DNA from: Deltaproteobacteria bacterium
Lineage (GTDB): Bacteria; Myxococcota; Myxococcia; SLRQ01
NCBI GenBank assembly: GCA_029210625.1
Contig: JARGFU010000001.1
Location: 389,806 to 453,805 of the forward strand
Direction of reading: 5' to 3'
Length of the DNA stretch: 64,000 nt
In this document: positions 1 to 11,524 of the stretch, piece after piece
How positions within the stretch are numbered: position 1 is the first letter of the stretch
Layout: each line of letters begins with the position of its first letter
Translations under genes and position numbers: made by a program
Notes under the pieces: generated by a model
The model's database searches: none
What the model saw: the letters and a program-made list of their open reading frames with translations, nothing else
What the model was told of the DNA's origin: nothing

Positions 1-127
1 CCCAGGCCGGCGAGACGAAGCGAGCGCGGGGGCTCACGTTCTCGGGGGTCTCCTCCGGGGGCACGCCCGGGCAGCCCGCGGAAGCGAGGGCTCCGGCGAG
101 GAGCGAGCAGAGAAGGAAGCGGCGCAT
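1..127 (-). CDS. Partial lipoprotein, 5' end only
   Basis: Start of a reverse-strand gene that runs off the window edge. The 42 visible residues begin MRRFLLCSLLAGALASAGC, a typical lipoprotein signal peptide with the lipobox ASAGC, followed by a Pro/Glu-rich linker. The ATG is at 127. Function cannot be judged from the fragment. It lies downstream of the ATP synthase operon on the same strand but is separated from it by a long palindrome, so co-transcription is doubtful. Confidence 0.6.
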   Translation of the reverse strand, partial: MRRFLLCSLLAGALASAGCPGVPPEETPENVSPRARFVSPAW

Positions 128-172
128 CTCGCGGGCTAATGTACCCCAGCGATCCGCGCCGCGATACGCCAG

Positions 173-255
173 GATGGGGTCAGACCCCGACACTTGACAC
201 TTCACTTCGCTCGCACCGCGGCGGCAAGTGTCAAGTGTCGGGGTCTGACCCCATC
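173..255. repeat. Palindromic repeat, copy 1 (GGGGTCAGACCCC family)
   Basis: Two perfectly complementary 30-nt arms (173-202 and 226-255) enclose a 23-nt loop. The outer part of each arm holds GATGGGGTCAGACCCCGACA, which itself contains the smaller palindrome GGGGTCAGACCCC. Related copies lie at 23445-23524 and 25953-26038. This one sits just after the atpC stop and before the next reverse-strand gene, so it may also act as a terminator or transcript-end stabiliser. It resembles REP-like elements mobilised by Y1/RAYT transposases, but no such transposase is visible here. Confidence 0.85.
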
Positions 256-264
256 TGCGTGGGC

Positions 265-660
265 CTAGAGGTTGGCCATCGCGCGCGCGCGGGTCAGGCG
301 AGCGTCGGCGAGGCCGTAGGCCTCCGACCCGACGGCCTGGCCGGCCAACGCACCGAGGGCCGAGTCGATCTCGGCCTTCGCGCCCGCGGCGTCGACCTCG
401 GTCTCGGGGATGGCCTCGGCGGCCAGCACCACGACCGAGGAGGGGCCGGCCTCGACGAAGCCGCCGATGACCACGAAGCGCTCGGCCTTGCCCTCGTCCA
501 CCAGGGTGAGGGTGCCCGCCCCGAGGGTGGAGAGCAGGCCGGCGTGCCCGGCCCGGACCCCGAAGCCACCGCCACCGCCGGGGATGCGGACCTCGTCGAC
601 CTCTCGGCTGACGAGCTTCGCGGTCGGGGTGACCAACTCGAAATGAATCTTCTCTGCCAT
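265..660 (-). CDS. atpC: F1F0 ATP synthase epsilon subunit
   Basis: 131-residue epsilon subunit of the F1 sector, part of the central stalk that couples rotation to catalysis and can inhibit ATP hydrolysis. The N-terminal beta-sandwich is recognisable: it starts MAEKIHFELVTP, followed by the Gly-rich PGGGGGFGVRAGHAGLLSTLG segment typical of the family (normally GxxGxxxxxxxHxP/G). The C-terminal helical hairpin is Ala/Leu/Arg-rich. It is the last gene of the operon, 11 bp after atpD. Confidence 0.95.
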   Translation of the reverse strand: MAEKIHFELVTPTAKLVSREVDEVRIPGGGGGFGVRAGHAGLLSTLGAGTLTLVDEGKAERFVVIGGFVEAGPSSVVVLAAEAIPETEVDAAGAKAEIDSALGALAGQAVGSEAYGLADARLTRARAMANL

Positions 661-671
661 CGCTCTTCCCC

Positions 672-2123
<1,452 letters not shown>

Positions 2124-3011
2124 CTACTTGAGGGCTTCGGCGCCCGAGACGATCTCCATCAGCTCCTTGGTGATGGCGGCCTGGCGCGTGCGGTTCGCGA
2201 TGAGGGTGAGCCGGTCGATCATGTCGCCGGCGTTTCGGGTGGCGCTGTCCATGGCGCTCATGCGGGCGCCCTGCTCGGAGGCGACCGACTCGAGGAGCGC
2301 CCGCCAGACCTGGGTGGTCAGGTAGGCCGGCACCAGGCGCGTCAGGACGTCGTCCTGGCTGGGCTCGAAGAGGAAGTCGACGCCCTGGGGCACGTCCTCC
2401 ACCTCCCTCGCCTCGGGCGGCTCGATGGGCAGCAGCTGCAGCAGGGTGACCTCCTGGGAGATCACCGACTGGAACTTGTTGTAGAGCAGGAAGACCGCGT
2501 CGAGCTCACCAGCCAGGAAGCGGCTGGAGAGATCCTCGGCGAGGTGGTGAGCGCGGGGGTAGCGGACGTCACCGAGGAGGTCCGAGTGGTACTTCCCGTG
2601 GGTGAAGCCCTTGCGCCGCTTGAGGAAGTCGTTCCCCTTGCGGCCGACCACCGAGATGCGGATCTCGTCGTAGTCGCGCTGGTGCTCCGCGACGAAGCGC
2701 ATGGCCCGCCGCTGGATGTTCGAGTTGAAGCCGCCGCAGAGGCCGCGGTCGGAGCTGAGGACGAGGACCTCGGCCACCCGCACCCGCTCCCGCCGCTGCA
2801 GGAGGGGGTGGGCCGGGCCGTCGCCGCCCTCGTTCGCTCCGGCCAGGTTCCCCAGCAGGGTCTCCAGGCGGTCGGCGTAGGGCCGCGCCTGGGTGATCGC
2901 GTCCTGGGCCCGCCGCAGCTTGGAGGCCGCGACCATCTTCATGGCCTGGGTGATCTGCTGGGTGCTCTTGACCGAAGCGATGCGCTTGCGGATGTCCTTG
3001 AGGTTCGCCAT
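2124..3011 (-). CDS. atpG: F1F0 ATP synthase gamma subunit
   Basis: Central rotor shaft of F1, 295 residues. The family signature is clear at both ends: N-terminal MANLKDIRKRIASVKSTQQI with TQAMKMVAASKLRRAQ, and C-terminal SEQGARMSAMDSATRNAGDM followed by a coiled-coil helix (LIANRTRQAAITKELMEIVSGAEAL). Three bases separate its start from the atpA stop, so translation is probably coupled. Confidence 0.97.
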   Translation of the reverse strand: MANLKDIRKRIASVKSTQQITQAMKMVAASKLRRAQDAITQARPYADRLETLLGNLAGANEGGDGPAHPLLQRRERVRVAEVLVLSSDRGLCGGFNSNIQRRAMRFVAEHQRDYDEIRISVVGRKGNDFLKRRKGFTHGKYHSDLLGDVRYPRAHHLAEDLSSRFLAGELDAVFLLYNKFQSVISQEVTLLQLLPIEPPEAREVEDVPQGVDFLFEPSQDDVLTRLVPAYLTTQVWRALLESVASEQGARMSAMDSATRNAGDMIDRLTLIANRTRQAAITKELMEIVSGAEALK

Positions 3012-3014
3012 GAC

Positions 3015-4559
<1,545 letters not shown>

Positions 4560-4581
4560 GAATGCTCCCAGAGGGTGGAAA

Positions 4582-5118
4582 TCAGCCCAGCGCGCGGGTG
4601 CGCATCCGGGCGAGCTGAGTCTTGAGAGAACCGTCGTAGAGGGTGTCACCCACCTTGGCCTCCAGGCCCCCGATGATCTCGGGGTCCTCGCGGCGGGTGA
4701 GGACGACCGTCTTGCCGGTCGCCTTCGCCAGCGCCGCCTCGAGCTCCTTCGCCTCGGCGTCGGAGAGGGGCAGGGCCGTGGTCACCTCGGCCCGGACCCG
4801 GCCGGCGGTCTCGTCGGCGAGCTCCCGGAAGAGGCGGGCGACGAAGGGGAGCTCCGGCGTCCGGTCGCGATCGACCAGGAGCTGGAGGAAGTTCTGCACC
4901 AGCGGGCCGAAGCCGGCCTTCGAGGCGATCTCGAGGAGGACGGCCCGGCGCTGATCCCGCGTGATCTGCGGGCTCTCGAGCACTCCCGCGAGGTCGCTGG
5001 ACTCGGCGATGGCGTCGCTGAGGGTCTCGAGCGCCTTCAGGGTGGCGTCGACCTCGGAGGCCTCTTTCGCCACCGCGTGCAGAGCGCGGGCATAGCGTCG
5101 AGCGATGCTGATCGGCAT
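4582..5118 (-). CDS. atpH: F1F0 ATP synthase delta subunit
   Basis: Delta subunit that ties the top of the F1 head to the peripheral stalk, 178 residues. The start at 5118 ([20 protein letters not shown]) gives the conserved [10 protein letters not shown]-terminus; a longer in-frame start at 5199 has no family support. The C-terminal region ends [20 protein letters not shown], the family signature for this end. It is the first gene of this operon: no atpF, atpE or atpB precedes it here. Confidence 0.95.
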   Translation of the reverse strand: MPISIARRYARALHAVAKEASEVDATLKALETLSDAIAESSDLAGVLESPQITRDQRRAVLLEIASKAGFGPLVQNFLQLLVDRDRTPELPFVARLFRELADETAGRVRAEVTTALPLSDAEAKELEAALAKATGKTVVLTRREDPEIIGGLEAKVGDTLYDGSLKTQLARMRTRALG

Positions 5119-5189
5119 GATGCGTAACCTGCTGAAAATCAGAGGAAAATCGCCTGTGGGGCGCAGCTCGCACCCCTTCGGGGGCCGCC

Positions 5190-5218
5190 CAAGTAACATG
5201 GCCCTCCTGAGGGGTCAA
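5190..5218 (-). promoter_or_regulatory. Candidate sigma70-type promoter of the atp operon
   Basis: On the reverse strand there is TTGACC (5218-5213), a 17-bp spacer, and an extended minus-10, TGT-TACTTG (hexamer 5195-5190), 70 bp before the atpH start. The minus-35 is good and the minus-10 is weak but has the TGn extension. This is a pattern match only. Confidence 0.4.
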
Positions 5219-5262
5219 GACGAGCCCCGAACGCCGGATCCGGGGCGATTCCTGGCTGGCCC

Positions 5263-6742
5263 CTACTTGCCCTGCCGGGTCCTTTGCGACTCTTCCATCT
5301 GCTCGGCCACGGTCTTGTAGTCGCCCGGAGGCGGCAACCAAGACCGATGATCAGCCTCCCGCCACCTCGCGAGATCCAAGGGGGGGACCTCGACCTGGGC
5401 AACCGGGGGCAAGCCGAATCGTACCCGCAACGAGTTGAGGCTCTCGAGCTCCGGGATGGAACCCCTCCCATCCGAGATCTTCGAGCAGCGACCTCCTGAT
5501 GGACGATCGGCTGGAAGTAGGAGAAGTGAGAGACCTCGGCGGTCACCCCCGGCAGAGGCGTCGTCTCCGACTCGAGGTCCGCCCAGCGGGCGGCGGCCTC
5601 GTCGAAGGTGGCCAACCGCACGCCCGAAACGGGAACCAGCAGGGAGCGGGCGAGCTCGGGCCAGTAGGCCAGCTCCAGGGTCACCGAGCTGGAGAATTCC
5701 ATGCCTCCCGGACCGAGCTCCAGCAAGGGCCCCACGCCCTTCCGGTCCTCGTCCAGTCGGGGACCGTCGGACGGAACCCGGAGGAAGAGGGCGACCTCTT
5801 CGCTCAGGGCACCAGGGGGAACCGTGACCGTGGCGCCACCCGCGGCCCCGCTGGCCTCCACGACACCGCCGGCGTTTCCGATGATGCCGACTGCCGCGGG
5901 GGGGGCTCCGAGCAGGATCGTGAGCGCGTCGAAGCGGGCCTGCGAGCGATGAAAAGGTCGGTAGGCCCAGGGTCGATGAGCACCAGGTCCTTCGACTCCT
6001 GCGGCGGCCACTGGGCTCGATGTGCTCCCCGGAACGCGGCGTAGAGCTGCAATACCGGCGACTCGATGATCGTCTGCGGCCCGATCTCCAGCGGGAGGCT
6101 CGTGCCACTGCCGCAGGAGGGCTGTCCGAGTGCTTCCTGGACCGCGCAGGCGATTTCCCAGGACAACCCCTTCTTCGCGAACCGCTGCCCGACGAGATCG
6201 ATGTCCGGCACGGGGTGACCCTGGCTGGCGTTGACGAGGAGCGCCACCTCCAAGACGGTCCTCGGGGACCCATCCGGTAGGTAGCGCAGGTACTCGCAGC
6301 GCAACTCCAGATCGGTGGCAAGCGTGATGGCGGCCGCCACCAGGGTTCGCTCCGCGTCGCCCACGGGCAGGCCAGCGAGCGATGGCCATCGAGAGGCATC
6401 CAGCGAGCCGCTCCGGAGATCGTCATCGAGGGCGATGACCTGCGGGGCGATCTCCCCCAGACCCAGCGCTCTCGTCAGCGCCTCATCGACGCTCGCTCCC
6501 GGAGGAAGCGCGGAGAGCTCGACGCCCAGAAAGTTCCAGGCCGCGTTGGACAGGAAGGCCTCTACCGGCAGCTCGCTACACTCCAGGGCCGACCCTGGAA
6601 GAGGCGGCGGATCTTCTCGCCGAAGGCAGGTGAGGTTCGTGGTCGCAAGCAGCACGATGAGGAAACCCAGGGCTCTCGAGGAAACTCCCTGCGGCCCGAA
6701 CCTGGCATGCCACTTGCCCCCCCCGATGACCCACGAATCCAA
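5263..6742 (-). pseudogene. Frameshifted secreted protein with ZU5-like domain
   Basis: One protein appears spread over three frames of the reverse strand. Frame 1 runs from the 5' end to about 5950 and includes a hydrophobic N-terminal segment (LGFLIVLLATTNLTC). Frame 2 runs from about 5950 to about 5500, with a ZU5-type segment (GGVVEASGAAGGATVTVPPG) and the following VSHFSYFQPI. Frame 3 runs from about 5500 to the TAG at 5263 (SLNSLRVRFGLPPVAQVEVP). The start is also unclear, since only TTG fits in the first frame. Either the gene is decayed or the assembly has two indels. Similar proteins are cell-surface lipoproteins of unknown role in Myxococcota. Confidence 0.7.
6703..6717 (+). promoter_or_regulatory. 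Candidate sigma54 promoter upstream of the FHA operon
   Basis: TGGCAT-GCCAC-TTGC, with the invariant GG and GC dinucleotides separated by exactly 10 bp as in the minus-24/minus-12 consensus. The predicted start, near 6729, lies about 120 bp before the FHA gene. It overlaps the 5' end of the broken gene on the other strand. Confidence 0.5.
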
Positions 6743-6849
6743 TCCACGCAGCCCTCCCGTCTCGCCAGGTTCGCCCCGAGTCTACCAGATTCCCCCCATC
6801 ACTCCGGGCCTGTTTCCCGACCGGCGGATTCGGGTATTCTCTTCACTCC

Positions 6850-7260
6850 ATGGCGATGGGCGGGGATCACGATCCCGGGGACGGCAAGAAGGCCCCGGAC
6901 GAGAGCTGGGAAGACCAGACCGCGACGAACAACGGTCTCGACCTCGGCCAGCTCCGGACGGGTGCGCGGATCTTCGTCCTGCACCAGGACACCGGCCCGG
7001 ACGCCCCCCAGGACCACATGCTGGTGGGCGACCAGACGATCGTCGGCCGCTCCACCGAGGCCGACATCCAGATCGACGCCGCCGACCTCTCCCGCAAGCA
7101 CATGCTGCTCTACCGGGACGGCGACCTCTACCACTGCAAAGACCTCGACAGCCGCAACGGGGTCCACCTCAACGGCACCTTGATCGCCTCCGCGACCCTC
7201 CAGGACGGGGACGTCCTGCAGCTCGGGAGCGTCATCTTCTTCTTCCGGGAGACCCGCTGA
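6850..7260 (+). CDS. FHA-domain protein
   Basis: 136-residue cytoplasmic protein with one forkhead-associated domain in its C-terminal 80 residues, a module that binds phosphothreonine peptides. The signature is complete: IVGRSTEADIQI, then DLSRKHMLLY, then DSRNGVHLNG. The first 40 residues are acidic and likely disordered. The stop overlaps the next start (TGATG at 7258-7262), so the FHA protein is probably made with the hydrolase that follows. FHA modules usually link to Ser/Thr kinase signalling; no kinase is in the window. Confidence 0.9.
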   Translation: MAMGGDHDPGDGKKAPDESWEDQTATNNGLDLGQLRTGARIFVLHQDTGPDAPQDHMLVGDQTIVGRSTEADIQIDAADLSRKHMLLYRDGDLYHCKDLDSRNGVHLNGTLIASATLQDGDVLQLGSVIFFFRETR

Positions 7261-8144
7261 TGGGCATCTTCGTGAAGTTCTGGGGGACCCGGGGCTCCAT
7301 CCCCACCCCCGGACCCCGGACCCGGCGCTACGGCGGCAACACCTCCTGCGTGGAGATCCGCTTCGGCGAGACCCTGCTCATCTGCGACGGCGGCTCCGGC
7401 CTGCGCGAGCTGGGCATCGACCTGCAGCGCCGGGGCGGCGGCCCGGTCGAGGCGCACCTCTTCTTCAGCCACATGCACTGGGACCACATCCAGGGCTTCC
7501 CCTTCTTCCCGCCGGTCTACGACCCCCGCTCGACCATCCACATCTACGACGCCTCCGGCGACAGCCGGGGCTTCGAGGGGCTCCTGGGCAACCAGATGCA
7601 GGCGGCCTACTTCCCGGTCGAGTTCCGGGACCTGGGCGCCACCCTGGTGAACCACGCGGTCACCGGCGACTTCGAGGTGGACGGGATCGCGGTCACCATC
7701 TTCGAGCAGACCCACCCGGGCGCCTCCTGGGCCTACGGCTTCGAGAAGGACGGGGTGCGGATCGTCTACGCGACGGATCACGAGCTCGACAAGGACCTCG
7801 AGGACACCGAGCTGCCCTCCCGCGAGCCCAACGCCCTGCGGCCGGTGCGGCCGGCGTTCCTCGAGTTCGCCCGGGGCGCCGACCTCCTCATCATGGACTC
7901 GCAGTACACGGACGAGGAGTACCCCTTCAAGGTGGGCTGGGGTCACCCCCGGGCCTCCACCGCCGTGGACGCGGCCCTCGGCGCCGGCGTGAAGCGCCTG
8001 GCCCTCTACCACCACGACCCGATGCACACCGACAGCGAGGTGGAGAACATCGTCGAGGACTGCCGCGCCCGCGCGGCGCGCGGCAGCGAGGAGCTCGAGG
8101 TCTTCGCCGCCCGGGAGGGCGTGGAGCTGCGCCTGGCGCGATGA
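7260..8144 (+). CDS. Metallo-beta-lactamase-fold hydrolase
   Basis: 294-residue cytoplasmic metal hydrolase. The HMHWDH motif (H71, H73, D75, H76) is the HxHxDH zinc site, followed later by the metal-ligand contexts YATDHE and YHHDP. The N-terminus (VKFWGTRGSIPTPGPRTRRYGG) matches the cyclic-nucleotide-phosphodiesterase-like branch (GTRGSxPTPG), whose substrates are mostly unknown. The start is the ATG in TGATG. The stop overlaps the next gene by ATGA, giving a three-gene coupled unit with the FHA protein. Confidence 0.9.
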   Translation: MGIFVKFWGTRGSIPTPGPRTRRYGGNTSCVEIRFGETLLICDGGSGLRELGIDLQRRGGGPVEAHLFFSHMHWDHIQGFPFFPPVYDPRSTIHIYDASGDSRGFEGLLGNQMQAAYFPVEFRDLGATLVNHAVTGDFEVDGIAVTIFEQTHPGASWAYGFEKDGVRIVYATDHELDKDLEDTELPSREPNALRPVRPAFLEFARGADLLIMDSQYTDEEYPFKVGWGHPRASTAVDAALGAGVKRLALYHHDPMHTDSEVENIVEDCRARAARGSEELEVFAAREGVELRLAR

Positions 8145-9106
8145 AGCTCCCCCGCTGGTGGCCCATCGGGGCCATGGTGCTGGGGATGCTCCTCTCCATC
8201 GCCTCGGTCTTCCTGATGCTCGAGGCGAAGAAGCAGGAGGCCCGGCAGGTCGAGGACCTCGCGGGCAGCGGCGGCGCCGCCGATCCCTCCCGCTCCTGGA
8301 ACCTGCCCACCGGCACCCTGCCGGCCGACGACGACCCGGACGACGCGGGGGCGGCGCCGGGCACCCCCCCGGCGGCCCAGGGCCTCCAGCAGCAGGCCCA
8401 GCAGACCCTGGCGATGCTGCAGCAGATGAACGACGCCCTGACCGGCCAGCACGACCCTCTGGCCCAGCCCCTGGCGAAGCCGGCCGGGGGAGGTGAGCCC
8501 GAGCCCCTCCCCTTCTCGGTGCCCCAGCGGATCGCCTACGGCTTCTTCGTCCTCTCCCCGGCCGCCGCCGCCGCCGCCCTGCAGGGCGCGAACCCCAGCG
8601 GCCGGCGCCTGCCCAAGCACGTCACCCGCATCCTGATCCAGAACCTCGAGAAGCCCGGCGCCAGCACCTCGGCGGTGATCCGGGTGCAGGGGCGCACCGA
8701 CCCCGGCCCCGGGGTGGGCGCCATGCTGGCCGGCCTGGGCCTGCCGGGCGTGCTGCCCCCCCTCTTCGGCGATCCGGTGGTCCTCGACGCCGGGGAGGCC
8801 CGGGAGCGCCTCCGGCTGCTCGAGAAGGGCCTGGAGGAGGTCGGGGGCGCCGACGCCCTGGGCGCCCGGGCCGCCCTCTGGCGGGTGAAGGTGCTCCAGC
8901 CCGAGCTCGAGACCGCCATCGGGACCGTCCCGCCCCCGGGGGAGCCCCTCCTGCCCCACCAGCTGGAGGTCGCCCGGAAGGCCCGCTACGAGCCGGATGC
9001 CCAGCTGATCCGCAGCCTCCTCTCGGCCCTGAAGGCGGCCGCGGAGGGCGGCGGCGAGGCCGATCCGGGCCCGCGGGTCCTGCTGATGGTCAAGACCGTG
9101 GCCTGA
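8141..9106 (+). CDS. Membrane-anchored protein of unknown function
   Basis: 321 residues with one N-terminal transmembrane anchor (WWPIGAMVLGMLLSIASVFLML), then a Pro/Ala-rich, Gln-rich linker (to about residue 120) and a predicted extracytoplasmic globular domain. No family was recognised. It is coupled to the upstream hydrolase gene by an ATGA overlap, so its job probably belongs with the FHA/hydrolase pair. Confidence 0.75.
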   Translation: MKLPRWWPIGAMVLGMLLSIASVFLMLEAKKQEARQVEDLAGSGGAADPSRSWNLPTGTLPADDDPDDAGAAPGTPPAAQGLQQQAQQTLAMLQQMNDALTGQHDPLAQPLAKPAGGGEPEPLPFSVPQRIAYGFFVLSPAAAAAALQGANPSGRRLPKHVTRILIQNLEKPGASTSAVIRVQGRTDPGPGVGAMLAGLGLPGVLPPLFGDPVVLDAGEARERLRLLEKGLEEVGGADALGARAALWRVKVLQPELETAIGTVPPPGEPLLPHQLEVARKARYEPDAQLIRSLLSALKAAAEGGGEADPGPRVLLMVKTVA

Positions 9107-9214
9107 AGGCCGGGGCCGGGCCATCCTGTGCTCCAGCGCACACCCGGCTCGCATCGGGCGTGCTATTAATGAGGCTTCGGACGCCTTTCATCGACCTGCT
9201 TCCTGGAGGGGAAG

Positions 9215-9913
9215 ATGCTCAAGTCACTGTCGGCTCTCACCCTGTCGCTGCTGCTCCTCGCGGCTTGCGGCGCGCTCTCGAACCTCACCACCATCACCCT
9301 CGGTGACGGCGAGATCCCCGAGTTCCAGATCGACCGCGAGTACCCCATCGGCTCCCAGGCCCTCGAGGCCTGCCCGGAGGGGACCCGGAACATCACCGAT
9401 CAGCGCACCGGCGACACCCTCACGGTGAACATCACCAAGACCACCGGTGGCTGCCAGATGGCCTTCGTCCAGCCGCAGATGGTCCTCTTCGACGAGGCCG
9501 AGGCCCGCCAGGCCAGCGCCAAGCTCCAGGGCATGCAGATCGAGGGCCTCGAGAGCGCGGCCCTGCTGATCAAGGACTTCTCCCTCACCGACGAGAACGA
9601 CGCCGCCATCGACATCGAGACCCGGCTGACCTCGCTCTCGGTGAACGTCGACGGCGCCGACCTCTTCACCCGGGAGGACATCCTCGCCCTCTCCAACGGC
9701 CCGGTGCGCAAGGAGATCTCCGGCGCGCTGCTCCAGAAGATGGTCGACGGCGTGAACAACGGCACCGCCGTGCGGGCCGACGTGGCCGCCACGGTCGAGT
9801 TCCCGGACAGCGCCATGCAGAACCTGCCCGGCCTCCTCCACGTGCAGACCACCCTGCAGCCCGAGGTGCGGCTCGACGTGCTCGAGGCCGCCGCCGGCGC
9901 CGCCGGGGGCTGA
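9215..9913 (+). CDS. Lipoprotein of unknown function
   Basis: 232 residues. A strong Shine-Dalgarno (GGAGGGG) lies 6 bp before the ATG. The signal peptide ends in the lipobox LLAAC (MLKSLSALTLSLLLLAAC), so the mature protein is lipid-anchored. The rest looks beta-rich and has a segment typical of LEA14-like or bactericidal-permeability-like sheets (EGLESAALLIKDFSLTDEND), but no family could be assigned. A good terminator follows. Confidence 0.8.
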   Translation: MLKSLSALTLSLLLLAACGALSNLTTITLGDGEIPEFQIDREYPIGSQALEACPEGTRNITDQRTGDTLTVNITKTTGGCQMAFVQPQMVLFDEAEARQASAKLQGMQIEGLESAALLIKDFSLTDENDAAIDIETRLTSLSVNVDGADLFTREDILALSNGPVRKEISGALLQKMVDGVNNGTAVRADVAATVEFPDSAMQNLPGLLHVQTTLQPEVRLDVLEAAAGAAGG

Positions 9914-9990
9914 TCCACCGGGCCGGGTGGCCCGATCGTGCCTCCGATTCACAGGGGGGTGCCCCTGGAGGCCGATCACCACACCCCGAG

Positions 9991-10032
9991 ACCCGCTGGA
10001 GTCTTCAATGATTCCAGCGGGTTATCTTTTTC
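9991..10032 (+). terminator. Rho-independent terminator after 9215-9913
   Basis: The 13-nt arms ACCCGCTGGAGTC and GATTCCAGCGGGT pair around a 6-nt loop with one mismatch, and are followed by TATCTTTTTC. Confidence 0.88.
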
Positions 10033-10039
10033 TTGAATC

Positions 10040-10054
10040 TGGCATCCCGCTTGC
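10040..10054 (+). promoter_or_regulatory. Candidate sigma54 promoter of the His-rich lipoprotein gene
   Basis: TGGCAT-CCCGC-TTGC with the correct 10-bp GG to GC spacing. The predicted start near 10066 gives a leader of about 32 nt before the ATG at 10098. It follows directly after the upstream terminator, where a promoter is expected. Confidence 0.65.
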
Positions 10055-10097
10055 TGTCCAATCAGGTGAGTGATTCCCCCGAACAGGGAGACGGACC

Positions 10098-11339
10098 ATG
10101 AAGAACCAGAAGCGAAACAATCGAGTGTGGCAGCTGAGCGGCGCGATCGCCGTCGTCCTCTTCAGCTCCGGCTGCATCATCCACACCTACGACCACCGGG
10201 ACGACTTCTACGAGACCCAGTCGCGCACCCGGACGGTCTACACCACCAGCTACGCCTACGTCGGCGGCCACGTGATCCCCGACGTGCACGGCGGCGGCTG
10301 GTGCTTCGTCACCGGCCAGCACCACCACGGCTACGCCCCGGACTACCCGAGCTACTACGGCGACGCCGGCGGCTACTACCAGTACCAGGGGCCGGTGAGC
10401 TTCTACTTCTACGGCTACCACCCCATCCCCGCGGGCCACGGCCACGGCTGGTGCAACCTCCACGGTCGCCACGTCCACCGCTACCACCCGGGGAACCGCA
10501 GCGGCTGGCAGTACCACCGCAGCCGCCGCTACTACTGGTACGACGACCGCAGCCCCCGCCGCGACCCGCACCCGGCCGAGCCCGCCTGGGCCGACCGCAA
10601 CCCCCGCGGTGAGCCCGTCCGCGGCACGGCGATGGGCCCCACCGGCCACGCCGCCACCCCGGCCCCCCGTGGCCAGCCCGCGCCCGCCGACGACCGGCAC
10701 TCGAACACCCGCGGCCAGGGCCACCAGCCCGGCCACAGCAACGGCGTCGGCCACGAGCCGCGGGCCAACCCCGCGCCGGTGCGCCGCTACGGGGAGACCC
10801 CCTCCTACGACCTGGGCACCGCCTCGGACCGCGGCGGCACCTACATCCCGGCGACCCCGGCCCAGCCGGCGGCCACCCGCGCCGACCCCCGTCCGACCTA
10901 CGGCGCCTCGGGCGTGACCCCCGCCGCCACCCGGGCGGATCCCCGCCCCACCTACGGCGCCACCCCGGTGAACGAGGACCGCACCGCCGTCCCGGCCCGC
11001 CCCAACTACGGCGCGCAGCCCGTGCCGCCCTCGGCCACCCGCGCCGACCCCCGCCCCACCTTCGGCGCCACCCCGGTCGACCAGAGCCGCTCGCCGGTCT
11101 CCCAGCCCGGCAACCGGGTCGACCCCCGCTGGCGCCAGCCGCAGGATCCCACCGGCGGCACGGCGACCACCCCGGCCCGCAGCGGTGGCGTGCGCCACCT
11201 CGGCCCGGCGAAGGCCGAGCGGGCCAAGCAGGGTGACAAGGACGAGCGCGAGGCGCAGGGCCTGAAGAAGAAGAAGGAGTCGCCGGCCAAGGGCGCGAAG
11301 ATCCGCCTCGAGCCGGCCACCCCCGCCAAGGGCAACTAG
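10098..11339 (+). CDS. His/Tyr-rich lipoprotein with ATRADPRPTYGA repeats
   Basis: 413 residues. The signal peptide ends with lipobox FSSGC. Residues about 25-150 are packed with His, Tyr and Gly (for example FVTGQHHHGYAPDYPSYYGD) and contain two GWC motifs, suggesting metal binding or a surface structure. The second half is Pro/Arg-rich, low-complexity and carries three near-identical copies of ATRADPRPT[YF]GA about 16-40 residues apart. The C-terminus is Lys/Arg-rich. No known family was recognised. A sigma54-like promoter precedes it and a terminator follows, so it is a single-gene unit. Confidence 0.8.
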   Translation: MKNQKRNNRVWQLSGAIAVVLFSSGCIIHTYDHRDDFYETQSRTRTVYTTSYAYVGGHVIPDVHGGGWCFVTGQHHHGYAPDYPSYYGDAGGYYQYQGPVSFYFYGYHPIPAGHGHGWCNLHGRHVHRYHPGNRSGWQYHRSRRYYWYDDRSPRRDPHPAEPAWADRNPRGEPVRGTAMGPTGHAATPAPRGQPAPADDRHSNTRGQGHQPGHSNGVGHEPRANPAPVRRYGETPSYDLGTASDRGGTYIPATPAQPAATRADPRPTYGASGVTPAATRADPRPTYGATPVNEDRTAVPARPNYGAQPVPPSATRADPRPTFGATPVDQSRSPVSQPGNRVDPRWRQPQDPTGGTATTPARSGGVRHLGPAKAERAKQGDKDEREAQGLKKKKESPAKGAKIRLEPATPAKGN

Positions 11340-11364
11340 CTTCCTCCCCCCGAAAGGGGTCCCG

Positions 11365-11406
11365 GAGCGCGGTGGATCGACCCGGTCCACCGCGCTCTTC
11401 CTTTGG
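11365..11406 (+). terminator. Rho-independent terminator after 10098-11339
   Basis: Perfect 12-bp stem GAGCGCGGTGGA / TCCACCGCGCTC with a 9-nt loop, followed by TTCCTTT. Confidence 0.85.
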
Positions 11407-11524
11407 TTCTCCGGGCAGGGCACGGCATCTTGCTCCTGCGGCCCGCTGGTGTAGGCTGTCGCGAGTTTCCGCCCCGGGGAGGGCGCGGAAGAAGAGAGAC
11501 CGCCGGGGACAGCCGGGAGGACGC

